Below, piece after piece: positions 1 to 8,033 of a stretch of DNA of 8,033 nt. This DNA is from Candidatus Aquidulcis sp. (GTDB lineage Bacteria > Chloroflexota > Anaerolineae > Anaerolineales > E44-bin32). Within the stretch, counting starts at the first letter, position 1. Each line of letters begins with the position of its first letter. The stretch lies in contig DYJB01000133.1 in assembly GCA_020723365.1 (NCBI GenBank), positions 1 to 8,033 of the forward strand, read 5' to 3'. The notes beneath the pieces were generated by a model, which ran no database searches, was not told where the DNA came from, and saw only the letters and a program-made list of their open reading frames with translations. A program made the position numbers and the translations under genes.

Positions 1-1030
<1,030 letters not shown>

Positions 1031-1037
1031 GGCCATG

Positions 1038-1041
1038 CCTC
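1038..1041 (-). promoter_or_regulatory. Ribosome binding site of nuoM, overlapping the nuoL stop
   Basis: GAGG on the minus strand shares its first two bases with the nuoL TGA stop (read as TGAGG). It lies seven bases from the ATG at 1030 and one base from the ATG at 1036, which favours the inner start for nuoM. The overlap suggests that ribosomes ending nuoL re-initiate on nuoM. Confidence 0.6.
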
Positions 1042-3124
1042 AGCTCAGAGATCGGACTAGGAAGAACGACAGCATCAGCACCACGCCGGCCAGCACATAG
1101 ACGGCGTAGTTGCGCACGTAGCCGGACTGCATGCGGCGCAGCCCGCCACCGATGTCGGTGACCCACCGGGCCAGGGCCGCCGAGGCGCCGTCGATCACCG
1201 GCAGATCGAATCCTTCGGCCAGCCAGCGCGTGCCCCGGCGGAAGCCGGCGGCCAGCACCGAATCATGGAACCAGTTGTGCCAGAAGATCGTGTCCACCTG
1301 ATGGGCCAGCCAGGCGGACAGGCGCACGTAGCGGCGGAGGACCAGCCACTCATAGAACTCATCGACCCACCACTTCTGGTTCAGCGCCTGGAACAGCCCG
1401 CCCAGCGGCGCGGCGATGGGATCAGGCTGGTTCTCCGCCAGCGGCCGCCGCCCGTAGATGCGCCAGGCGAGGGTGATGGCCGCCAGCGCCAGGGCCGTCG
1501 AAACGCCGGCGACGAGCCAGCTGAACTCCGGCGCCTTCTCCGCGCCCAGCGTGTGCTCCAGCCAGTGGCCGAGCGTGTGCAGGCCGGGCAGGTTGAGCGC
1601 ACCGCCGAGGAGCGAGAGCGCCGCCAGCGCCACCAGCGGCAGCACGATCAGCGGCGGGTTCTCCTTCGCGTGGGCGGCGGCGGTCGAGCGCGGCTTGCCG
1701 AAGAAGACCATGAACACCTGGCGGCCCATGTAGAAGGCCGTCAGGAAGGCGGCCGCCGTCAGCAGGACGTACACCGGCAGGTTCGTGTGCTGCGCCTCCA
1801 GCAGGATCTCATCCTTGGAGAAGAAACCCGCCAGCGGCGGGATGCCGGCCAGCGCCAGCGCCCCGATCAGGTAGACCGTGAAGGTGGCCTTCATGCGCGT
1901 GCCCATGCCGCCCATATTGCGCATGTCCTGCGGGTCGAAATGGCCGCCATGCGCGTCCCCATGCCCGTGCGTGGCGGCATGGTGGCCGTGCTCCACGCCC
2001 AGGATGACCGAGCCCGAGCCCAGGAACAGCAGCGCCTTGAAGAAGGCGTGCGTCACCAGGTGGAACATGCCGGCGACGTGGGCCCCCATCCCGACGGCCG
2101 CCACCATGAATCCCAGCTGGCTGATGGTCGAGTAGGCCAGCACCTTCTTGATGTCGAACTGACCCACGGCGATGGTGGCGGCGAAGAAGGCCGTGGCGGC
2201 GCCCACCAGGGCCACCACCGAGGACGACACCGGCGCCAGATGGAAGAGCACATGCGTGCGCGTGATCATGTACACGCCGGCGGTGACCATCGTGGCGGCG
2301 TGGATCAGCGCCGAGACCGGCGTCGGGCCGGCCATGGCGTCCGGCAGCCAGACGAAGAGCGGGATCTGCGCCGACTTGCCCGTGGCGCCCAGCAGCAGGA
2401 AGAGCGTGATGAGCGTGACCGCCAGCCCGGCCTCCGGCCCGGCCGCCTCGGCGTGCTCGAAGACCGTCTCGAAGGTCAGGCTGTGGAAGTTGGTGTAGGC
2501 CAGGAACATGGCGATCAGGAATCCGAAGTCGCCGATACGGTTGGCGACGAAGGCCTTCTTGCCCGCCAGGGCGTTCCCGATGCCGTCTTTGCCTTTCTCG
2601 TACCAGAACCCGATCAGCAGGTAGGAGCACAGCCCGACGCCCTCCCAGCCGACGAAGAGCGTCAGGAACGAATCGCCGCTGATCAGGATCATCATGGCGG
2701 CCACGAACAGGTTGAAGAAGATGAAGAAGCGCGTGTAGCGCCCCGGGTCGCCCTGGAAGCGAACGTCGTCGTGCATGTAGCCGGCGGCGTAGATGTGGAT
2801 CAGCGTACTGACCCCGGTGACCATCAGCATCATTGTCACCGACAGCGTGTCGACCTGGATGGCCCACGGGACGCTCAGCTCGCCGATGGTGATCCAGTCG
2901 GCCACCAGGACGCGGGCGCCCTCGGGGTGCTCCAGGAGCGCCAGCCCCTGCAGGACGGCCACGCCGAAGGCCAGCGCCACGGCGGCGCTGGCGACGAAGC
3001 CGGTGAAGCGCTCGCCCAGCCGCCGCCCCAGCACCAGGTTGACGAGCAGACCGGCCACCGGGAAGGCGATGATCAAGGGCACCAGGCCGAACCACCCGTT
3101 CACGGCCGCCTCACTGAACTGCAT
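1040..3124 (-). CDS. nuoL: NADH-quinone oxidoreductase subunit L
   Basis: Large antiporter-like proton-pumping subunit (ND5 homologue, 694 aa; E. coli has 613) at the far end of the membrane arm. Conserved pump residues are intact: E161 (GWEGVG), D199 (RIGDF), K250 (ATGKSAQIP), H275 (ALIHAATM), H355, H359, K363 and K437 (FFSKDEIL). From D199 to K363 the offset to E. coli numbering is a constant 21, then 38 at K437, which locates a net 17-residue insertion between them: the histidine-rich loop at residues 379-395. The C-terminal third contains KWWVDEFYEW (584-593), typical of longer NuoL forms, followed by the region expected to form the long lateral helix and a final anchor. The ATG at 3124 has GGAGG six bases upstream. 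An Mrp antiporter subunit A is the nearest alternative; neighbours and length exclude it. Confidence 0.98.
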   Translation of the reverse strand: MQFSEAAVNGWFGLVPLIIAFPVAGLLVNLVLGRRLGERFTGFVASAAVALAFGVAVLQGLALLEHPEGARVLVADWITIGELSVPWAIQVDTLSVTMMLMVTGVSTLIHIYAAGYMHDDVRFQGDPGRYTRFFIFFNLFVAAMMILISGDSFLTLFVGWEGVGLCSYLLIGFWYEKGKDGIGNALAGKKAFVANRIGDFGFLIAMFLAYTNFHSLTFETVFEHAEAAGPEAGLAVTLITLFLLLGATGKSAQIPLFVWLPDAMAGPTPVSALIHAATMVTAGVYMITRTHVLFHLAPVSSSVVALVGAATAFFAATIAVGQFDIKKVLAYSTISQLGFMVAAVGMGAHVAGMFHLVTHAFFKALLFLGSGSVILGVEHGHHAATHGHGDAHGGHFDPQDMRNMGGMGTRMKATFTVYLIGALALAGIPPLAGFFSKDEILLEAQHTNLPVYVLLTAAAFLTAFYMGRQVFMVFFGKPRSTAAAHAKENPPLIVLPLVALAALSLLGGALNLPGLHTLGHWLEHTLGAEKAPEFSWLVAGVSTALALAAITLAWRIYGRRPLAENQPDPIAAPLGGLFQALNQKWWVDEFYEWLVLRRYVRLSAWLAHQVDTIFWHNWFHDSVLAAGFRRGTRWLAEGFDLPVIDGASAALARWVTDIGGGLRRMQSGYVRNYAVYVLAGVVLMLSFFLVRSLS

Positions 3125-3130
3125 ACGCTG

Positions 3131-3135
3131 CCTCC
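3131..3135 (-). promoter_or_regulatory. Ribosome binding site of nuoL
   Basis: GGAGG on the minus strand, six bases before the nuoL ATG at 3124, within the 18-base nuoK-nuoL spacer. Its spacing confirms the nuoL start. Confidence 0.75.
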
Positions 3136-3142
3136 GCCCCGA

Positions 3143-3448
3143 TCAGCCCTTCAGGCTGCTCACCTGGTCGACGTCGATGCTGTGTTTGGCCTTGAAGATG
3201 GTCACGATCAGCGCCAGGCCGACGGCCACCTCGGCCGCCGCCACGGCGATGACGAAGAAGACGAAGACGTGGCCGCTGACCTGCTGCTGCGCCCGGGCAA
3301 AGGCAATGAAGGCCAGGTTGGCGGCGTTGAGCATCAGCTCGACGGACATGAAGGCGATGATGGCATTGCGCCGGATGAGCACCCCCACCACCCCCAGCGT
3401 GAAGAGCACGGCCGAGAGCGCCACCACGTAGTTGGTCGGAATGTTCAT
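3143..3448 (-). CDS. nuoK: NADH-quinone oxidoreductase subunit K
   Basis: Small membrane subunit (ND4L homologue, 101 aa, the canonical bacterial length) with three helices; part of the proton-conducting core next to NuoJ and NuoN. The two essential membrane glutamates are present: E37 in FMSVELMLNAANL and E73 in AAAEVAVGLAL, each one position after E. coli E36 and E72. The open frame extends upstream to 3697 inside nuoJ. The right start is the ATG at 3448, because the protein from there matches the family end to end, it overlaps the nuoJ stop as ATGA, and a GGAGG lies four bases upstream (spacing slightly short). The TGA stop is 18 bases before nuoL. Confidence 0.98.
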   Translation of the reverse strand: MNIPTNYVVALSAVLFTLGVVGVLIRRNAIIAFMSVELMLNAANLAFIAFARAQQQVSGHVFVFFVIAVAAAEVAVGLALIVTIFKAKHSIDVDQVSSLKG

Positions 3449-3963
3449 CGCCCCTCCGTGCGCTCGTCGCGCGTCAGGACGATGGCGCCCACCATGGCCG
3501 CCAGCAGGAGCGTCGAGACGGCCTCGAAGGGCACCATGTACTCGCTGAACAGCACCCGGCCCACGGACTGCGGGCTGCCGAAGCCCTCCAGCAGGGCCGT
3601 GGCGGTGAGCAGCGTCCCGCGGCTGCCGGCCAGAAGGACGTAGCCCATCAAAGCGACCAGGGCGGCGCCGAGCACCAGGCTGACCGTTCGCTGCCACGGC
3701 AGGTCCGGGCCCACCGCCGCCTGCTGGCTCCCGAGGAGCATGATGACGAAGAGGAACAGCACCATGATGGCGCCGGCGTAGACCGTTACCTGCACCATGG
3801 CAATGAAGGCGGCGTTGAGCAGCAGGTACAGGATGGCGACGGTCACCAGGTTGAGCACCAGGAAGAGCGCCGAGTAGACGGCGCTGCGGCTGGCGAGCAT
3901 CGCCACGGCTGTGGCCACCGCCAGCAGCGCCAGGGCCAGGAACAGGATCAGGTCAGGCGTCAT
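3445..3963 (-). CDS. nuoJ: NADH-quinone oxidoreductase subunit J
   Basis: Small membrane subunit (ND6 homologue, 172 aa) with about five predicted helices. It lies between NuoH and NuoK and helps pass the redox signal along the membrane arm. The hallmark is the third-helix motif VQVTVYAGAIMVLFLFVIML (residues 57-76), matching the glycine-containing flexible helix known in this family. The C-terminal FEAVSTLLLAAMVGAIVLTR (146-165) is equally typical. The start at the ATG at 3963 is supported by GAGG six bases upstream and by good alignment of the first helix. The TGA stop forms an ATGA overlap with nuoK, so the two are almost certainly coupled. The C-terminal residues after the last helix are short and charged (DERTEGR). 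Confidence 0.97.
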   Translation of the reverse strand: MTPDLILFLALALLAVATAVAMLASRSAVYSALFLVLNLVTVAILYLLLNAAFIAMVQVTVYAGAIMVLFLFVIMLLGSQQAAVGPDLPWQRTVSLVLGAALVALMGYVLLAGSRGTLLTATALLEGFGSPQSVGRVLFSEYMVPFEAVSTLLLAAMVGAIVLTRDERTEGR

Positions 3964-4017
3964 GGGTCGCCTCAGGCTCCGTGGGCATCCCGCTCGAGGG
4001 AGGGCGGGGCACCCGGC
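3964..4017 (-). other. nuoI-nuoJ intergenic spacer
   Basis: The largest non-coding gap in the window, 54 bases and very GC-rich. Apart from the nuoJ ribosome binding site at its downstream end, I see no promoter-like hexamers, no convincing hairpin with a T-run and no conserved small gene. It is most likely plain spacer within one transcript. Confidence 0.6.
3970..3973 (-). promoter_or_regulatory. Ribosome binding site of nuoJ
   Basis: GAGG on the minus strand, six bases before the nuoJ ATG at 3963. Because nuoJ is 54 bases from the nuoI stop, it cannot rely on tight coupling, and this site supports independent initiation at 3963. Confidence 0.65.
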
Positions 4018-4521
4018 TCACTTCGGGTCCTGCATCATTGGGATCGACCGGTCGAAGGTCCCGGGCTCGGTCGGCATGGGCGTCGTCCGGCCGCCGGGCG
4101 GCACGGGCACCAGCAGCATCTCCTTGGGATAGACCGCCTGTCGGCGCTCGGTGAACGACAGCTCGTAGTTGTGCTCCAGGACGATGGCCTCGGTCGGGCA
4201 GGCATCCTCGCAGAAGCCGCAGAAGATGCAGCGCAGCATGTTGATCTCGTAGGTGCTGGCGTAGCGCTCGCCGGGCGAGTAGCGGGCGGCGTCGGTGTTC
4301 TCGGAGGCCTCGACGAAGATGGCGTCGGCCGGGCAGGCTGCCGCGCACAGCGCACACCCGATGCACTTCTCCAGCCCGTTGTCGTAGCGTTTGAGCTCGT
4401 GGCGGCCGCGGAAGCGCTCACGCACCGGGCGCTTGATCTCCGGGTACTGGTAGGTCACCGGCTTCTCGAACATACTGCGCAGCGTGGTCCACATGCCGCG
4501 CGCCAGGTCGATCACCACCAT
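4018..4521 (-). CDS. nuoI: NADH-quinone oxidoreductase subunit I
   Basis: Two-[4Fe-4S] ferredoxin-type subunit (167 aa; TYKY/Nqo9 homologue) carrying clusters N6a and N6b, which conduct electrons from NuoG toward N2 and quinone. The motifs are CIGCALCAAACP (C53, C56, C59, C63) and CIFCGFCEDACP (C98, C101, C104, C108), the complete eight-cysteine set. The N-terminus (about residues 1-20) is the amphipathic segment that seats the protein on the membrane arm. After the second motif, a tail of about 50 residues ends in a proline-rich stretch (VPVPPGGRTTPMPTEP) that is probably disordered or packs on neighbours; tails of this sort vary in the family. The ATG at 4521 has a strong GGAGG seven bases upstream. 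The gene follows nuoH by three bases and is separated from nuoJ by 54 bases, the loosest junction in the cluster. Confidence 0.98.
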   Translation of the reverse strand: MVVIDLARGMWTTLRSMFEKPVTYQYPEIKRPVRERFRGRHELKRYDNGLEKCIGCALCAAACPADAIFVEASENTDAARYSPGERYASTYEINMLRCIFCGFCEDACPTEAIVLEHNYELSFTERRQAVYPKEMLLVPVPPGGRTTPMPTEPGTFDRSIPMMQDPK

Positions 4522-4524
4522 GGC

Positions 4525-5538
4525 CTAGCCTCCCAACCCCAGCAGCACAACCCCCACGGCGGTGGCGGCGACGTTGAAGAGCGCCGCCGGCAGCATGATC
4601 TTCCACCCAAAGGCCATCAGCCGGTCGTAGCGGAAGCGCGGCAGGGTCGCCCGCATCCAGATCATCAGGAACAGGATCGCCAGGACCTTGGCCAGGAGGT
4701 AGATCGGCCCGAGCCACGGCACCTGATCCACGAACGGGCCCCAGTAGCCGCCCAGGAAGAGCGCCGCCCCGATGGCGCTGACGGCGATCATCTTGTCGTA
4801 CTCGGCCATGAACAGCAGCGCGAACTTCATCCCCGAATACTCGACGTGATAGCCGGCCGTCAGCTCCTGCTCCGCCTCGGGCATATCGAACGGGGCGCGG
4901 TTGACCTCGGCCAGCGTGGCGATCAGGAAGATGACAAAGCCGATCGGCTGCACCAGCACGAACCACCAGTCGGCCTGGGCCTCGACGATGTCGCGCATGC
5001 TCATCGAGTTGGCCAGCAGGATCGGCCCGACGAAGGACAGGCCGAGCGCCAGCTCGTAGGAGACCATCTGGGCCGACGAGCGCAGGCCGCCCATCAGGGC
5101 GTACTTGTTGTTGGACGACCAGCCGGCCAGCGTGATGCCGTACACGGCGATGGAGGCGATGGCCAGGATGTAGAGCACGCCGACGTTGATGTCGTCGGCC
5201 AACCCCAGATGGATCGTCCGGCCCCCGATCGTCACCTCCGGGCCGAAGGGCAGCACCGCCAGCACAATCAGCGCCGGGACGACGGTGATGATCGGCGCCA
5301 GGATGAAGACCAGCCGGTCGGCCTTGTCCGGGATCAGCTCTTCCTTGAAGATCAGCTTGACGCCATCGGCCACCGGCTGCAGCAATCCCCACGGGCCGGC
5401 GCGGTTGGGGCCGATGCGCACCTGCATCTTGGCCAGCACACGCCGCTCGAAGAGCGTCAGGTAGGCAAAGCCGCCCAACAGGAAGAAGACGATGATGACC
5501 GACTTGATGAGCCACTCGAGGAGCAGGGTCGTGTTCAT
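4525..5538 (-). CDS. nuoH: NADH-quinone oxidoreductase subunit H
   Basis: Membrane subunit (ND1 homologue, 337 aa, near the usual 325-350) that joins the membrane arm to the peripheral arm and forms much of the quinone cavity. It is strongly hydrophobic, with roughly eight membrane helices. Both family signatures are visible: an ERRVLAKMQVRIGPNRAGP stretch near residues 31-49 and the acidic loop AEVNRAPFDMPEAEQEL at 210-226. Key residues are E162 (SYE motif), D218, E221, E223 and E225; each sits exactly five positions after its E. coli counterpart (E157, D213, E216, E218, E220), so no gaps separate them. The start is the ATG at 5538, four bases overlapping the nuoG stop; only a weak purine stretch precedes it (GGTGG four bases upstream or GGAG eleven upstream), so expression probably depends on coupling to nuoG translation. 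The TAG stop is three bases before nuoI. Confidence 0.98.
   Translation of the reverse strand: MNTTLLLEWLIKSVIIVFFLLGGFAYLTLFERRVLAKMQVRIGPNRAGPWGLLQPVADGVKLIFKEELIPDKADRLVFILAPIITVVPALIVLAVLPFGPEVTIGGRTIHLGLADDINVGVLYILAIASIAVYGITLAGWSSNNKYALMGGLRSSAQMVSYELALGLSFVGPILLANSMSMRDIVEAQADWWFVLVQPIGFVIFLIATLAEVNRAPFDMPEAEQELTAGYHVEYSGMKFALLFMAEYDKMIAVSAIGAALFLGGYWGPFVDQVPWLGPIYLLAKVLAILFLMIWMRATLPRFRYDRLMAFGWKIMLPAALFNVAATAVGVVLLGLGG
4529..4533 (-). promoter_or_regulatory. Ribosome binding site of nuoI
   Basis: GGAGG (within GGGAGG) on the minus strand, seven bases before the nuoI ATG at 4521 and lying inside the last codons of nuoH. Near-ideal spacing fixes the nuoI start. Confidence 0.75.
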
Positions 5539-8033
5539 GGCGCCACCGGCTCCGACATCGGACTGACCTCGGCCCGGGCGGGTTCGTCGATCGGCAGGCC
5601 GACGCTGCGCGGCACGAGCGCCACCCCCGGCGGCACGCTCGAGTCCAGGCGCGCCGTGGCGGTGTGGCGTTGGCCGCCGAGCTCGATCTGCACCGGGTGG
5701 CCGGACTCGATGGCGCGGCGCCCGGCGTCGTCCGGATGGAGCAGGATCTCACGCGGCGCCATCCGCGCCTGGAGCAGCGTCGACGGCAGCAGCGTCGCCC
5801 CGCGGTCGAGCAGGCGCGCCACCGGCACCAGCAACAGCCCGGCGGCGGCGCCGCGCGCGGCTTGCGGCTCGCTCAGGTTGACCGCCAGGGGCTCGCCGCG
5901 TTCGGCGGCCGACGAGAGCGCCACGCCCAGCCCCTGCTTGTTCTTGTAGGCCGTCCCGCCCAGGTACAGGTCATCCCCGCCGGCCAGCGGCCACTGCGGC
6001 TCGACCTGCGCCAGCGTCGCGTAGGACACGCCGGCGTAGTCCGGCTGGTCCGCCGCCAGCGCTTGCAGCACGAGTGAGGCCACCTCGCCGAGGACGACCC
6101 CGGCGCGTTTGCCGATGCGGGCCAGGATCTCGAAATCCGGCAGCGTCTCGCCCACCGGCCGTACGGCCGGGTAGAAGCGCTGCACGCGCCGCTCGCCAGT
6201 GGTGTAGCAACCCTCGCGCTCGATGAAGGATTGGGCCGGCAGGACTACGTCCGCCTGCTTGGCGGTTTCGGTCAGCCGCAACTCCTGGACCACCCAGAAA
6301 CGGCCCGCCGGGAGTGAAGCCGCCAGCGAAGGATCATCGCCCAGCGGATCCGCCGCCATGACCAGCACGCCCTTGGCGGCGGCAAGCGCCTCGCGGACCT
6401 GTACAGGGTCGGGCCACACGCCGACATCCCAGGCGCCCTGCACGTTGCCCTGCGGCCAGACGGCCACCAGTCCGCAATCCGGTCGTCCAGCGTGGCCGGT
6501 GGCGGTGAGCAGGGTGTCGGCGGTACGCGCCACGGCCTCCGTGCCTTCGAAGTCGAGGCCTTCCTGGCCGAAGAAGATCGCCAGGCGCTGGGCGGTCGCC
6601 AGGGCCGCCGCGGCCGCTTTCCCCTCGGCGGCGATCGAGTACTTGGCCAGGTCGGGCCGCGCCTGCACGGCGTTCAGCAGTCCGAGGAAGGTCGACTCCA
6701 ACTGACCGTAGGCGCTGCGCACGACGTGGGTGGCGTAGGCGTCCAGCCGCGTCGGGCGCGCGTGGAGCACGACGAGCGTCGCCCCGCGCTCGGCCGCCTG
6801 CTTGAGGCGCAGCCACCACAGCGGCGCTTCCTGATGCAGGTCCGAGGCGACCACCAGCACGGCGTCGCCCCGGCCGAAGCGGCCCAGGTCGGCGTCGCTG
6901 CCCATCCCCACCTTCTGCACCCACTCGCCCCCGGACATGGTCGAATGCAGGAACGTGTTTCCGCCCAGGGCTTCGACCAGTCGCCGGAAGTTGAACAGGT
7001 CCTCATTCGACGCCCGACCGCCGGCGATGCCCACCAGCGAGGTGTGCGCCGCCTGCAGGCCCTCGGAGGCGCGCGCCAGCGCCTCCTCCCAGGAGGCCTC
7101 CACCAGGGTGCCGTTGCGGCGCACGAGGGGGCGCGTCAGGCGTCCGGCGTCTGAGGCGAAGGCATGCCCGAAGCGGCCCTTGTCGCAGATCCACAGCTCG
7201 TTGACGGCTTCGTTCTGACGCGGCATGACGCGCTTGACGACTTCGCGCCCGCCCGACTTGGCCTCGCGGCGCGTGTTGAGCGTCAGGTTGCATCCCACCG
7301 GGCAATGCGGGCAGATGGAGGCGGCGCTGTTCATCTCCCACGGCCGGGCGCCAAAGCGGAAATCGGCCGTCGTCAGCGCGCCCACCGGGCAGATGTCCGT
7401 CGTGTTGCCCGAGAAGACGGAGTCGAAGCCCGGCTCGGAGAAGGTGACGATTTCGAGCTTGCGCCCCCGCTCGTAGAACCCGATCACCGGGTCGCCGGCG
7501 ATCTCCTCCTGGAAGCGCACGCAGCGGGCGCATTGGATGCAGCGCTCACGGTCCAGGAAGATCAAGTCGCCCAGCGGAACCTTCTTGGCCAGGTGTTGCT
7601 TGTCGTCGTAGACGAAGCGGCTGGTCCCGGCTCCCTGAGTCATCGTCTGGTTCTGAAGAGGGCACTCGCCGCCCTTGTCGCACACCGGGCAGTCCAGCGG
7701 GTGCGAGGTGAGCAGGAACTCGACCACCTGCCGGCGGCCCTCGCGCGCCAGCGGACTGTCGACGCGGATCTCCCAGCCGTCTTCGACCGGCGTGGTGCAG
7801 GCCGTCTCGAGCTTGCCGGCGAACTGCATCACCGGCTGGCCGCGCTCGTTGCGGATCACCTGGCCGGTGGCGCGGTCACGCTGCGGCCGTCCGACCTCGA
7901 CCAAGCACATGCGGCACATGCCGACAGGCTTCATCTTCGGGTGGTAGCAGAAGACCGGGATATCGATGCCGAGCTTCTTGGCGGCGTCGTCGATCAGCAT
8001 GCCTTTCGGGACGCTGACCTCGCGGCCGTCGAT
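5535..8033 (-). CDS. nuoG: NADH-quinone oxidoreductase subunit G (5'-partial)
   Basis: Peripheral-arm complex I subunit that relays electrons from NuoE/F toward NuoI. The frame is open to the window edge: 11 codons (reading IDGREVSVPKG) precede the Met at 8000 and belong to the ferredoxin fold, so the true start lies outside; 832 residues are visible. Numbering from that Met, the 2Fe-2S ligands are C18, C29, C32 and C68 (CRMC motif at 29-32). H100, C104, C107 and C113 form the His-ligated N5 site. C154, C157, C160 and C204 form N4. C230, C233, C237 and C272 match the optional N7 site. A molybdopterin-oxidoreductase-like domain follows, with the typical TETAKQADVVLPA stretch; in this family it is generally a structural relic without catalytic cofactor. 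The C-terminus ends in a small molybdopterin-binding-like barrel region. The TGA stop overlaps the nuoH start as ATGA, implying translational coupling. A formate dehydrogenase alpha subunit is the main alternative, but the nuo neighbours rule it out. Confidence 0.97.
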   Translation of the reverse strand: MDGREVSVPKGMLIDDAAKKLGIDIPVFCYHPKMKPVGMCRMCLVEVGRPQRDRATGQVIRNERGQPVMQFAGKLETACTTPVEDGWEIRVDSPLAREGRRQVVEFLLTSHPLDCPVCDKGGECPLQNQTMTQGAGTSRFVYDDKQHLAKKVPLGDLIFLDRERCIQCARCVRFQEEIAGDPVIGFYERGRKLEIVTFSEPGFDSVFSGNTTDICPVGALTTADFRFGARPWEMNSAASICPHCPVGCNLTLNTRREAKSGGREVVKRVMPRQNEAVNELWICDKGRFGHAFASDAGRLTRPLVRRNGTLVEASWEEALARASEGLQAAHTSLVGIAGGRASNEDLFNFRRLVEALGGNTFLHSTMSGGEWVQKVGMGSDADLGRFGRGDAVLVVASDLHQEAPLWWLRLKQAAERGATLVVLHARPTRLDAYATHVVRSAYGQLESTFLGLLNAVQARPDLAKYSIAAEGKAAAAALATAQRLAIFFGQEGLDFEGTEAVARTADTLLTATGHAGRPDCGLVAVWPQGNVQGAWDVGVWPDPVQVREALAAAKGVLVMAADPLGDDPSLAASLPAGRFWVVQELRLTETAKQADVVLPAQSFIEREGCYTTGERRVQRFYPAVRPVGETLPDFEILARIGKRAGVVLGEVASLVLQALAADQPDYAGVSYATLAQVEPQWPLAGGDDLYLGGTAYKNKQGLGVALSSAAERGEPLAVNLSEPQAARGAAAGLLLVPVARLLDRGATLLPSTLLQARMAPREILLHPDDAGRRAIESGHPVQIELGGQRHTATARLDSSVPPGVALVPRSVGLPIDEPARAEVSPMSEPVAP

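Noticed and set aside
1265..3643. 792-codon plus-strand open frame opposite nuoL, nuoK and part of nuoJ
   Set aside because: It runs across three well-supported genes on the other strand. Its product is dominated by Arg, His, Gln, Glu, Gly and Asp with no recognisable domain, the usual signature of an antisense frame in GC-rich DNA where stops are rare.
3953..3988. Eleven-codon frame (MPTEPEATHDA) between nuoI and nuoJ, possibly a leader peptide; its start also resembles an MPTEP stretch in the NuoI tail
   Set aside because: It has no clear ribosome binding site of its own and lacks regulatory codon runs. The resemblance covers only about 16 bases with mismatches, so it is within chance for GC-rich DNA.
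4418..5752. 444-codon minus-strand open frame in another register over nuoH
   Set aside because: It is an out-of-frame shadow of nuoG and nuoH: Arg/Gly/Ala-rich, with no membrane helices or motifs, while the nuoH frame matches its family end to end.
4171..5949. 592-codon plus-strand open frame opposite nuoI, nuoH and the end of nuoG
   Set aside because: Same artefact: it spans several confirmed genes, has skewed polar composition and no domain, and has no neighbours in its own direction.

Overview
The window is one uninterrupted stretch of a respiratory complex I operon (proton-translocating NADH:quinone oxidoreductase, NDH-1). All genes lie on the minus strand, so transcription runs from high to low coordinates. 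The order is nuoG (5' end cut off by the window edge), nuoH, nuoI, nuoJ, nuoK, nuoL and nuoM (3' end cut off), which is the conserved bacterial order. The DNA is GC-rich with G/C-biased third codon positions throughout, and nothing suggests a foreign insertion. The source is a bacterium with aerobic or other quinone-linked respiration. The style of NuoI, NuoG and the long NuoL fits a high-GC environmental lineage. Chloroflexota is my best guess, but it is only an impression from protein style and no marker gene in the window decides it.

Layout from high to low coordinates: nuoG 8033-5535 is the peripheral-arm subunit carrying one 2Fe-2S and three 4Fe-4S binding motifs. nuoH 5538-4525 is the membrane subunit at the quinone site. 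nuoI 4521-4018 is the two-cluster ferredoxin-like subunit that passes electrons toward quinone. nuoJ 3963-3445 and nuoK 3448-3143 are small membrane subunits. nuoL 3124-1040 and the first 343 codons of nuoM, 1030-1, are antiporter-like proton-pumping subunits. Junctions are tight: ATGA four-base overlaps at nuoG/nuoH and nuoJ/nuoK, and gaps of 3, 18 and 3 bases at nuoH/nuoI, nuoK/nuoL and nuoL/nuoM. The one larger gap is 54 bases, between nuoI and nuoJ. No promoter, terminator, RNA gene, mobile element, repeat array or CRISPR is visible, and no stretch over 54 bases lacks a gene.

Together the genes encode most of the membrane arm plus two peripheral-arm subunits. Electrons from NADH (through NuoE/F, expected upstream of the window) pass through the NuoG clusters and then NuoI to quinone at the NuoH interface. 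The resulting conformational and electrostatic change drives proton transfer through NuoJ/K, NuoM and NuoL. Every iron-sulfur ligand and key charged membrane residue I could check is present and lines up with the E. coli subunits at near-constant offsets, so the complex looks functional.

I found no new system. The points worth a second look are modest: a histidine-rich loop in NuoL, an enlarged loop between 2Fe-2S ligands in NuoG, retention of the fourth (N7-type) cluster motif in NuoG, and the start choice for nuoM. The very long plus-strand open frames opposite nuoL and nuoG-I are composition artefacts.
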